The notes beneath the pieces were generated by a model that did no database searches, was not told the DNA's origin, and saw only the letters and a list, made by a program, of their open reading frames with translations. A stretch of 5,656 nt of DNA from Draconibacterium orientale. Its GTDB lineage: Bacteria > Bacteroidota > Bacteroidia > Bacteroidales > JAADGE01. This document shows, one piece after another, positions 1 through 5,585 of the stretch (the first letter of the stretch is position 1; every line of letters starts with the position of its first letter). The translations under genes and the position numbers were made by a program. Location of the stretch: NCBI GenBank assembly GCA_020718265.1, contig DYSM01000198.1, forward strand, positions 1-5,656. The letters are read 5' to 3'.

Positions 1-10
1 AAAATTAGGA

Positions 11-40
11 ATTACAAGTTTCAAATTTCAAGTTACAAAC
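11..40. repeat. Heptamer repeat array upstream of marR
   Basis: Four contiguous 7-bp units (11-17, 18-24, 25-31, 32-38) read ATTACAA, GTTTCAA, ATTTCAA and GTTACAA, consensus RTTWCAA, with no indels between them. The array ends two to five bases before the marR start codon at 43, so it forms the leader of that gene as far as the window shows. The CAAGT-like core is shared with the array after marR, in the same orientation. The period and the sequence are directly visible; any function (regulator binding, mRNA leader, or mere slippage product) is unknown. Confidence 0.75.
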
Positions 41-42
41 AC

Positions 43-486
43 ATGAACCTCCGCGAAACCGTTGATTATCACCTCAAAGCCACTTGGCATTCGCTTACAA
101 AAATGTATAACAGAATTGCCGAAAAATATGAAACCTCCCAAACCATTGGCTACGTTTTAATAAATGTGGACAAAGAAGGCACGCCTGCCACACAAATCGC
201 AAAAGCACTCGGTATGGAACCAACAAGCCTAAGTCGTTTGCTTAAAAGCATGGAACAGAAAGGCTTAATCTACAAAGAAGACGACGAAAATGATAAACGC
301 GTTGTCCGAATTTTTTTGACCGATTACGGGGTAATTCAGCGCAAAATTGCGAAAAACACCGTCATCAAATTTAATGAAAAAATACTGAAAAAAGTCTCCG
401 AAAAAGAGCTGAAAATATTTTACAAAGTCATCAATGCCATCAACGAATTGGCGAACGAGGAGAAGGAAGAAGTTAGTAACAAGTAG
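43..486 (+). CDS. MarR-family winged-helix transcriptional regulator
   Basis: A 147-residue protein of usual MarR length. Residues 1-30 form the N-terminal dimerisation helix. Residues 47-76 make a helix-turn-helix: TPATQIAKALGM, then the recognition helix around EPTSLSRLLKSME, ending in KGLI. The wing follows at 79-93 with the family signature DENDKRVVRIFLT, containing the conserved Asp-Lys-Arg. Residues 105-140 are the C-terminal dimerisation helices. Such proteins bind palindromic operators as dimers and usually release DNA when they bind a small ligand. Some MarR proteins sense CoA thioesters (CouR and BadR types), so with a beta-oxidation module downstream an acyl-CoA ligand is a reasonable inference, not shown here. 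The start at 43 gives a full domain. The last four codons and the TAG stop lie inside a heptamer repeat array, so the C-terminal tail (EEKEEVSNK) probably varies between relatives. A+T content is higher than in the fad genes. Confidence 0.9.
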   Translation: MNLRETVDYHLKATWHSLTKMYNRIAEKYETSQTIGYVLINVDKEGTPATQIAKALGMEPTSLSRLLKSMEQKGLIYKEDDENDKRVVRIFLTDYGVIQRKIAKNTVIKFNEKILKKVSEKELKIFYKVINAINELANEEKEEVSNK

Positions 487-519
487 CAAGTTATGAATAT
501 CAAGTAGCAAGAAAAAAGT
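471..519. repeat. Heptamer repeat array overlapping the marR 3' end
   Basis: Seven consecutive 7-bp units start at 471, 478, 485, 492, 499, 506 and 513. They read AGTTAGT, AACAAGT, AGCAAGT, TATGAAT, ATCAAGT, AGCAAGA and AAAAAGT, consensus roughly NNCAAGT. Within it the 11-mer CAAGTAGCAAG occurs exactly twice (480-490 and 501-511), 21 bp apart, which is three units. The first two units encode the end of MarR and the T of its TAG stop (484-486). The array fills almost the whole 40-bp spacer to the next start codon at 527. Its core word matches the array before marR in direct orientation. Confidence 0.7.
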
Positions 520-526
520 CTGAAAA

Positions 527-991
527 ATGCAATACATTGAAGCTATATCACCCGAAAATGCAATATTTAAGTCGTTATTTTTAGCCGGCGGGATAAGTAG
601 TTGTCCAAATTGGCAGGAGGAAGTAGCAAAGGCATTGTCGAAAATTGAGTTAACTATTTTCAACCCTCGGCGTAAAAATTTCGATGTTCTAAACCCTGCT
701 GAAACCGAAGCTCAAATTGAGTGGGAGTATCATCGCCTTCGGCAGGCTGATTACATCATATTTCATTTCTCGGCTGCGACGCTTAACCCTATTACGCTTT
801 TTGAATATGGTGCCGCATTGGAACGAGAGCAAAAACTATTTGTAAACGTACATCCTGATTATCAACGTAAAACAGATATTGAAATTCAAACCCGACTAAA
901 ACGCCCTGAAATAGTATTAACCTATTCGATTGAGGACTTGGTGAAGCAATTTAAAACGTATATGAATGAAAATCAGACAAATATAAAATAA
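527..991 (+). CDS. Nucleoside 2-deoxyribosyltransferase-like protein
   Basis: A 154-residue soluble protein that resembles the nucleoside 2-deoxyribosyltransferase-like families. These are small Rossmann-like enzymes that cleave or exchange N-glycosidic bonds of (deoxy)nucleosides through a glutamate nucleophile. Visible marks are a strand followed by a Gly-rich turn, FLAGGIS (18-24), and NPRR after the second strand (46-49). A charged helix QIEWEYHRLRQAD (63-75) leads into the strand YIIFHF (76-81). Then comes PITLFEYGAALE (88-99), where Glu93 is the best candidate for the catalytic glutamate. No signal peptide or membrane segment is seen. It starts 40 bp after marR and could be co-transcribed, but it has no obvious role in fatty-acid oxidation. 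Hand-counted GC over four lines is about 42 percent, below the fad genes, so it may be an accessory insertion. The exact substrate is unknown; members of this fold also act in defence or signalling, which cannot be decided here. Confidence 0.72.
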   Translation: MQYIEAISPENAIFKSLFLAGGISSCPNWQEEVAKALSKIELTIFNPRRKNFDVLNPAETEAQIEWEYHRLRQADYIIFHFSAATLNPITLFEYGAALEREQKLFVNVHPDYQRKTDIEIQTRLKRPEIVLTYSIEDLVKQFKTYMNENQTNIK

Positions 992-997
992 TTAAAA

Positions 998-1090
998 ATC
1001 TGTGTAAATCATTAGAATCTGTGTCATCTGTGTTCTAATATTTCAAAGCAGTGAACACGGATAACACAGATTAAACAGAGAATCACAGAT
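998..1090. repeat. Large imperfect inverted repeat upstream of fadN
   Basis: The 132-bp spacer before fadN holds a dyad. Arms 1016-1035 and 1053-1072 pair at 18 of 20 positions as Watson-Crick pairs, plus one U-G and one C-A in + strand RNA, around a 17-nt loop. Outer arms ATCTGTG (998-1004) and CACAGAT (1084-1090) add seven more pairs. Each arm is itself repetitive: ATCTGTG at 998, 1017 and 1026, and CACGGAT/CACAGAT/AACAGAG/CACAGAT at 1056, 1065, 1074 and 1084, giving a 9-10-bp period. No T-tract follows, so it is not a classic terminator. Similar ACAGATT-type words occur between genes of many environmental bacteria as far as I recall. It could be an attenuator, a processing site or a neutral repeat. 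Confidence 0.75.
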
Positions 1091-1123
1091 AAAAATAATC
1101 AAAAATTAATAAATTAAAATGGT

Positions 1124-3523
1124 ATGACCAGAAGAATCAGAAAAGTAGCCGTGCTCGGTTCCGGTGTAATGGGTTCCGGAATTGCGTGCCACTTCGCAAA
1201 CATCGGTGCCGAGGTTTTGCTCCTCGACATTGTGCCGCGCGAACTGGCACCCGATGAGAAAAAAAAAGGGCTGACACTTAACGACAAACCCGTCCGTAAT
1301 CGTCTTGTAAACACCGCTTTGCAAGCCACGCTTAAATCAAAACCCTCGCCGATTTACAAGCAGGAATTTGCCAAACGCATCGCCACCGGAAATTTCGACG
1401 ACGACCTCAAAGGCATCGCAACCTGCGATTGGATTATCGAAGTGGTGGTGGAGCGCATGGACATCAAGCAACAGGTGTTCGAGAAAGTCGAGAAATTCCG
1501 CAAAAAAGGAACGCTCATAACGTCCAATACCTCAGGGCTTTCCATCGAAGCAATGACCGAAGGACGCAGCGAAGATTTCCAAAAACATTTCTGCGGAACA
1601 CACTTTTTCAATCCGCCGCGTTATCTCAAACTTTTCGAGATAATTCCGTCCTCAAAAACTTCGCCCGAAGTGCTTGATTTTCTGGCAGAATACGCCCGAA
1701 AATTCTTGGGCAAAACCACTGTATTGGCAAAAGATACCCCGGCGTTCATCGCCAACCGCATCGGCACGTATTCCATCATGGATTTGTTCAACAATGTGAA
1801 GTCTTACGGGTTGAATATCAGTGAAATAGACAAACTCACAGGTCCGCTTATCGGTCGTGCAAAATCGGCAACCTTCCGCACCGCCGACGTGGTTGGTTTG
1901 GATACGCTGGCTCACGTGGCAAACGGTATCAAAAGCAGCACTAAGGACGAAGCAAACGACAGTTTCCGCGTGCCGGATTATCTGCAAAAAATGTTGGACA
2001 ACGGCTGGCTCGGCTCCAAAACCGGACAAGGTTTCTCGAAAAAAGCCGAAATTGACGGCAAAAAAGTCTTCCCCACTTTGGATTTCGACACCTTGGAATA
2101 TACGGTGGACGCAAAACCGAATTTCCCTGTTTTGGAAAAAACAAAAGCACTTGGTTTGAAAGAACGTATGCCCGTTTTGTTGGGAGACAAAACTAAAGTC
2201 GGCGAATTTTTCCGAAAATCGTTTTACGGCTTGTTCCAATATTCCTCCAACCGCATTCCGGAAATTACGGACGCACTTTACAAAATTGACGATGCCCTCA
2301 ACGCCGGCTTCGGTTGGCAACTCGGTCCGTTCGAGACATGGGATGCCGTTGGTGTGCCGAAAACTGTTGAGAAAATGGAATCAGAAGGAAGAAAACCCGC
2401 ACAGTGGGTATATGAAATGTTGGATTCGGGCATCAATTCGTTTTACAAATTTGAAAACGGAAAGAAACTTTTCTACGATATTCCCACAAAATCCTACAAA
2501 GTGATTCCGGGCAGCGAAAACACAATTTCGCTTGATGCTTTGCGCGATAAACACGTGATTTTCAAGAATGAAGAAGCCTCTGTGTTCGACATCGGCGACG
2601 GCGTGTTGAACGTAGAATTTCACTCAAAAATGAACGTTATCGGCGGCGGAACTTTGCAGGCTCTCAACAAAGCAATTGATTTAGCCGAAGAAAAATACAA
2701 AGCCGTTATCATTTCCAACGAAGGCGAACATTTTTCTGCCGGTGCAAACGTGGGCATGATTTTCATGATGGCTGTGGAGCAAGAATATGACGAATTGAAC
2801 TACGCCGTTTCGATGTTCCAAAATACCATGATGCGCCTGCGTTACAGCGCGATACCCGTCATTGCCTGCCCGCACGGATTGGCACTCGGCGGCGGTTGCG
2901 AACTCTCGATGCACTCGGATAAAGTGATTGCACATGCCGAAACCTACATGGGTTTGGTGGAATTCGGCGTGGGTGTAATTCCCGGCGGCGGCGGCACGAA
3001 AGAATTTGCCCTGCGCCTCGGCGACGAACTGAAAGACGGCGATGTGCGCAACAACGCCTATTTGCAACGCTATCTGTCTATCGGTCAGGCAAAAGTCTCG
3101 ACATCGGCGTATGAAGCCTTCGATTTAGGTTACCTCAGACCGGGCATTGATGAAGTGGTTGTCAGTCGCGCCGACCAAGTGGCGTATGCCAAAAAAGTTG
3201 CCCTGCAAATGGTTGAAAAAGGTTACACACAACCCGCACCTCGCAACAATGTGCGCGTGCTCGGAAAAGAAGTGCATGGCATGTATCTTGTTGGTGCTGA
3301 TAGCTTTACGGCAGGTGGTTACATGAGTGAACACGACAAACTCATTGCCGAAAAACTCGGATACGTCCTCGCCGGCGGCGACATCTCGCAAGCCCTCACC
3401 GAAGTAACAGAACAGTATTTGCTTGACTTAGAACGCAAAGCATTCATCGAGCTGTGCATGCAACGCAAAACGCTGGAACGAATGCAAAGTTTGGTAACGT
3501 CAGGCAAGATTCTGCGTAATTAA
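1124..3523 (+). CDS. fadN: 3-hydroxyacyl-CoA dehydrogenase / enoyl-CoA hydratase fusion, FadN type
   Basis: A 799-residue bifunctional cytoplasmic beta-oxidation enzyme. It hydrates trans-2-enoyl-CoA and oxidises the L-3-hydroxyacyl-CoA with NAD+. The dehydrogenase part comes first. It has the NAD-binding loop GSGVMGSG (12-19) with Asp35 ending the second strand, the SNTSG motif (134-138), and catalytic His160 in GTHFFNP paired with Glu172. The C-terminal dehydrogenase domain starts near KDTPAFIANR (203-212), and a second copy of that fold contains FGWQLGPFETWD (396-407). The crotonase part follows at about 495-690. It has the oxyanion-hole segment SAGAN (538-542) and both hydratase glutamates, Glu593 in GGGCE and Glu613 in LVEFG, spaced 20 apart as in rat enoyl-CoA hydratase. 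The C-terminal tail ends in GKILRN. Domain order and length match Bacillus FadN/YusL, not E. coli FadB, whose hydratase is N-terminal. The start at 1124 sits just before the first strand. An overlapping ATG at 1119 reads only Met-Val-stop, and that stop overlaps this start. All key residues are intact. Confidence 0.95.
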   Translation: MTRRIRKVAVLGSGVMGSGIACHFANIGAEVLLLDIVPRELAPDEKKKGLTLNDKPVRNRLVNTALQATLKSKPSPIYKQEFAKRIATGNFDDDLKGIATCDWIIEVVVERMDIKQQVFEKVEKFRKKGTLITSNTSGLSIEAMTEGRSEDFQKHFCGTHFFNPPRYLKLFEIIPSSKTSPEVLDFLAEYARKFLGKTTVLAKDTPAFIANRIGTYSIMDLFNNVKSYGLNISEIDKLTGPLIGRAKSATFRTADVVGLDTLAHVANGIKSSTKDEANDSFRVPDYLQKMLDNGWLGSKTGQGFSKKAEIDGKKVFPTLDFDTLEYTVDAKPNFPVLEKTKALGLKERMPVLLGDKTKVGEFFRKSFYGLFQYSSNRIPEITDALYKIDDALNAGFGWQLGPFETWDAVGVPKTVEKMESEGRKPAQWVYEMLDSGINSFYKFENGKKLFYDIPTKSYKVIPGSENTISLDALRDKHVIFKNEEASVFDIGDGVLNVEFHSKMNVIGGGTLQALNKAIDLAEEKYKAVIISNEGEHFSAGANVGMIFMMAVEQEYDELNYAVSMFQNTMMRLRYSAIPVIACPHGLALGGGCELSMHSDKVIAHAETYMGLVEFGVGVIPGGGGTKEFALRLGDELKDGDVRNNAYLQRYLSIGQAKVSTSAYEAFDLGYLRPGIDEVVVSRADQVAYAKKVALQMVEKGYTQPAPRNNVRVLGKEVHGMYLVGADSFTAGGYMSEHDKLIAEKLGYVLAGGDISQALTEVTEQYLLDLERKAFIELCMQRKTLERMQSLVTSGKILRN

Positions 3524-3527
3524 TTTT

Positions 3528-3555
3528 ATAAGTAATAAGTAAAATTGAATAATGA
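3528..3555. repeat. Heptamer array containing a start codon, copy 1
   Basis: Four 7-bp units at 3528, 3535, 3542 and 3549 read ATAAGTA, ATAAGTA, AAATTGA and ATAATGA. The last unit contains the ATG of the first four-helix-bundle gene (3552-3554). The stretch 3541-3555 is the exact reverse complement of 4367-4381 downstream of the second gene copy, so the pair of small genes is bracketed by inverted arrays. Confidence 0.65.
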
Positions 3556-3914
3556 ATAGCAAAACAGATTTAAAAGTAAGAACAAAGAAATTTGCGCATC
3601 GGTGTGTTAAATTATCTATTGCTTTGCCAAATAGTACGCTCGGAAAGCACATTCAAGGTCAATTAATTCGCTGTTCTACTTCTGTGGCTGCAAATTACAG
3701 GGCTGCAAGTTTGGCACAATCGAAAAATAGTTTTATTGCTAAAATCAGCATTGTAATCGAAGAAGTTGATGAGTCTGCATTTTGGCTTGAATTTATTATT
3801 GATGAAGAACTTTTGCCTCGTGAAAGAGTTGCTGAATTACAGAATGAAGCTGTTGAACTGACAGCCATTTTTGCAGCATCTCGCATAACTGCGCGTAAAA
3901 ATCAAGAGGACTAA
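3552..3914 (+). CDS. Four-helix-bundle protein (23S rRNA IVS / Avd-like), copy 1
   Basis: A 120-residue protein of the four-helix-bundle family (TIGR02436-like), first known from open reading frames in intervening sequences of bacterial 23S rRNA genes and related to Avd, the accessory protein of diversity-generating retroelements. Predicted helices are about 8-25, 30-55, 58-84 and 89-116. The family signature is clear in QLIRCSTSVAANYRAA (37-52), the next helix NSFIAKISIVIEEVDESAFWLEFI (59-82) with its conserved Glu-Asp-Glu-Trp-Leu-Glu pattern, and the Arg/Lys-rich end TARK. Characterised relatives form pentamers with a basic surface and bind nucleic acid; stand-alone members have no settled function. 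It lies 28 bp after fadN and interrupts the normal fadN-fadA pairing. GC is 133 of 363 bases, 37 percent, well below the fad genes, which fits later acquisition. The start codon is inside a heptamer repeat. No rRNA or reverse transcriptase is present nearby. Confidence 0.92.
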   Translation: MNSKTDLKVRTKKFAHRCVKLSIALPNSTLGKHIQGQLIRCSTSVAANYRAASLAQSKNSFIAKISIVIEEVDESAFWLEFIIDEELLPRERVAELQNEAVELTAIFAASRITARKNQED

Positions 3915-3949
3915 TAAATCAAATTGTTCATATCCTTGTAATTAATTTT

Positions 3950-3977
3950 ATAAGTAATAAGTAAAATTGAATAATGA
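3950..3977. repeat. Heptamer array containing a start codon, copy 2
   Basis: This is the same four-unit array as at 3528-3555, repeated 422 bp further on as part of the tandem duplication. Its last unit holds the ATG of the second small gene (3974-3976), and 3963-3977 is the nearer inverted partner of 4367-4381. Confidence 0.65.
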
Positions 3978-4336
3978 ATAGCAAAACAGATTTAAAAGTA
4001 AGAACAAAGAAATTTGCGCATCGGTGTGTTAAATTATCTATTGCTTTGCCAAATAGTACGCTCGGAAAGCACATTCAAGGTCAATTAATTCGCTGTTCTA
4101 CTTCTGTGGCTGCAAATTACAGGGCTGCAAGTTTGGCACAATCGAAAAATAGTTTTATTGCTAAAATCAGCATTGTAATCGAAGAAGTTGATGAGTCTGC
4201 ATTTTGGCTTGAATTTATTATTGATGAAGAACTTTTGCCTCGTGAAAGAGTTGCTGAATTACAGAATGAAGCTGTTGAACTGACAGCCATTTTTGCAGCA
4301 TCTCGCATAACTGCGCGTAAAAATCAAGAGGACTAA
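3974..4336 (+). CDS. Four-helix-bundle protein (23S rRNA IVS / Avd-like), copy 2
   Basis: Second copy of the gene at 3552-3914, identical in every base, so it encodes the same 120-residue protein with the same helices and signature (Arg40 to Ala52, Glu70 to Glu80). The 59-bp spacer from the first copy contains TAATAAATC after the stop, the end of the duplicated unit, the vestigial fadN terminus at 3938-3945 and the heptamer array. Both copies keep an intact reading frame and the same upstream bases, so both should be translated if transcribed; the visible effect would be gene dosage only. The stop is 76 bp before fadA. Transcription of fadA from a promoter ahead of fadN would have to pass through both copies. 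Confidence 0.92.
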   Translation: MNSKTDLKVRTKKFAHRCVKLSIALPNSTLGKHIQGQLIRCSTSVAANYRAASLAQSKNSFIAKISIVIEEVDESAFWLEFIIDEELLPRERVAELQNEAVELTAIFAASRITARKNQED

Positions 4337-4366
4337 TAAATCAAATTGTTCATATCCTTTGTTTTA

Positions 4367-4401
4367 TCATTATTCAATTTTCATTTTTCATTATTCATTA
4401 A
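4367..4401. repeat. Heptamer repeat array in the fadA leader
   Basis: Five contiguous 7-bp units at 4367, 4374, 4381, 4388 and 4395 read TCATTAT, TCAATTT, TCATTTT, TCATTAT and TCATTAA, consensus TCAWTWT. The first 15 bases (4367-4381) are the exact reverse complement of 3963-3977 and 3541-3555. The array fills most of the 76-bp spacer and ends 11 bp before the fadA start codon. The remaining leader, an A-rich run before ATG, is typical of Bacteroidota genes without a Shine-Dalgarno motif. Confidence 0.8.
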
Positions 4402-4412
4402 AAAAATAAATC

Positions 4413-5582
4413 ATGGAAGCATATATCGTAAAAGGCTATCGTTCGGCGGTCGGGAAAGCACCCCGCGGAGGGTTTCGATTCACTCGACCCGATGACATTG
4501 CCGTAGCCGTAATCAGAAAACTCATGTCGGAATTTCCGCAGATTCCGAAAACCGAAATTGACGATGTGGTCGTCGGAAACGCATTCCCCGAAGGCGAAAG
4601 CGGCTTAAACATGGGGCGAATGTTGTCGCTCATGGCATTAGACACTGTGGAGGTGCCGGGTTCAACCGTAAACCGCTATTGCGCATCGGGCGTGGAAAGC
4701 ATCGCTATTGCAACTGCGAAAATTCGTGCCGGAATGGCAGACGTTATCCTCGCCGGCGGTGCCGAAACCATGTCGCTTATCGCGATGGGCGGCTGGCGCA
4801 GTTTGCCCAACCCGACAGTTGCCAAGTCGCACCCCGATTGGTGGCACGGCATGGGCTTAACCGCCGAAGCCGTTGCACGCGAGTTCAACGTGTCGCGTGA
4901 GGAGCAAGACGTGTTCTCGTTCAACTCACACGAAAAAGCCCTTAAAGCACAGACAGACAAGAAGTTTGAAAGTCAAATCGTGCCGATTGAAGTTACTGAA
5001 GATTATTTTGAAGACGGCAAAAAGAAAACCCGCAAATACACCGTTGCGCAAGACGAAGGTCCGCGAAAATCGGATGTTGCAGGTTTGTCAAAGTTGAAAC
5101 CCGTTTTTCATGCAACAGGCTCTGTAACAGCCGGTAACGCCTCGCAAATGTCGGACGGTGCAGCGTTTTTGCTCGTGGTTTCGGAAAAAGCCTTGAAGCA
5201 ATACAACCTCACGCCTATTGCACGATTGGTTGATTATCAGGTTGCGGGCGTTGAACCCTACAAAATGGGTATCGGACCGATTTCTGCCATCCCGAAAGCA
5301 CTGAAACATGCGGGCATGACTTTGAATCAGATTGAGCAAATCGAACTGAATGAGGCATTTGCATCGCAATCTATCGCAATCATCAAAAATTTAGATTTAA
5401 ACCCCGACATCGTGAACGTGAACGGCGGCGCAATCGCACTCGGACATCCGCTCGGTGCCACCGGCTCCAAACTTACCGTGCAACTGCTCGAAGAAATGCG
5501 TCTGCGCAAGCAAAAATACGGCATCGTAAGCATGTGCATCGGCAGCGGTCAAGGCGCAGCAGCAATTTATGAATTGTTATAG
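4413..5582 (+). CDS. fadA: Acetyl-CoA C-acyltransferase (3-ketoacyl-CoA thiolase) FadA
   Basis: A 389-residue thiolase, full length for the family. It performs the last beta-oxidation step, cleaving 3-ketoacyl-CoA with free CoA to acetyl-CoA and an acyl-CoA two carbons shorter, in the cytoplasm. The nucleophile is Cys90 in NRYCASG (87-93). The second half carries NEAFA (313-317), His345 in GGAIALGHPLGATG, and the second catalytic cysteine Cys375 in CIGSGQG. The SAGNAS-type loop of the family appears here as TAGNASQMSDGAA. The sequence, including the RPDD segment (25-28) and GLNMGR (64-69), resembles Bacillus FadA/YusK, the normal partner of FadN, and supports a degradative thiolase over a biosynthetic acetoacetyl-CoA thiolase. 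Partner fadN lies upstream, separated by the duplicated small gene and the heptamer leader. The start at 4413 gives the expected first strand EAYIVKGYRSAVGK. A repeat hairpin follows four bases after the TAG stop. Confidence 0.95.
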   Translation: MEAYIVKGYRSAVGKAPRGGFRFTRPDDIAVAVIRKLMSEFPQIPKTEIDDVVVGNAFPEGESGLNMGRMLSLMALDTVEVPGSTVNRYCASGVESIAIATAKIRAGMADVILAGGAETMSLIAMGGWRSLPNPTVAKSHPDWWHGMGLTAEAVAREFNVSREEQDVFSFNSHEKALKAQTDKKFESQIVPIEVTEDYFEDGKKKTRKYTVAQDEGPRKSDVAGLSKLKPVFHATGSVTAGNASQMSDGAAFLLVVSEKALKQYNLTPIARLVDYQVAGVEPYKMGIGPISAIPKALKHAGMTLNQIEQIELNEAFASQSIAIIKNLDLNPDIVNVNGGAIALGHPLGATGSKLTVQLLEEMRLRKQKYGIVSMCIGSGQGAAAIYELL

Positions 5583-5585
5583 GAA

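Larger units (their letters stand above)
3516..4359. repeat. Exact 422-bp tandem duplication, two units
   Basis: Positions 3516-3937 and 3938-4359 are identical base for base when read side by side, head to tail. The unit starts with the GT of a fadN arginine codon, then the last Asn codon and the stop, continues through a heptamer array and the four-helix-bundle gene, and ends at TATCCTT. The base before the first unit (C) differs from the unit end (T), and the base after the second unit (T) differs from the unit start (G), so there is no microhomology at the joints. Because the unit contains the fadN end, the second unit carries a vestigial fadN terminus at 3938-3945. Identity in coding and non-coding parts alike points to a very recent event, active homogenisation, or an assembly artefact. 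Confidence 0.97.

Noticed and set aside
11..40. A CRISPR-like array in the repeated spacers
   Set aside because: Units are only 7 bp, contiguous and degenerate, with no spacers of uniform length and no cas genes.
1652..2320. A 222-codon open frame on the minus strand inside fadN
   Set aside because: It is fully antisense to the conserved dehydrogenase domains, shows no recognisable motif and is best explained by the codon use of fadN.
3552..4336. The four-helix-bundle genes as part of a 23S rRNA intervening sequence
   Set aside because: The family is known from such insertions, but the flanks here are fadN and fadA and no rRNA sequence is present.
4353..4361. A Bacteroidota-type -7 promoter element before fadA, TATCCTTTG, resembling TAnnTTTG
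   Set aside because: It has one base too many between TA and TTTG, and no TTG-type -33 element lies at the right distance upstream, so the match is too weak to list.
3516..4401. An insertion sequence or transposon carrying the duplicated gene
   Set aside because: No transposase or recombinase is encoded, the duplication edge lies inside fadN, and the 15-bp inverted match is explained by shared heptamers.
3516..4412. A diversity-generating retroelement, because the small protein resembles Avd
   Set aside because: There is no reverse transcriptase gene, and the only repeat pair is an exact tandem copy without the adenine-biased differences expected between template and variable repeats.
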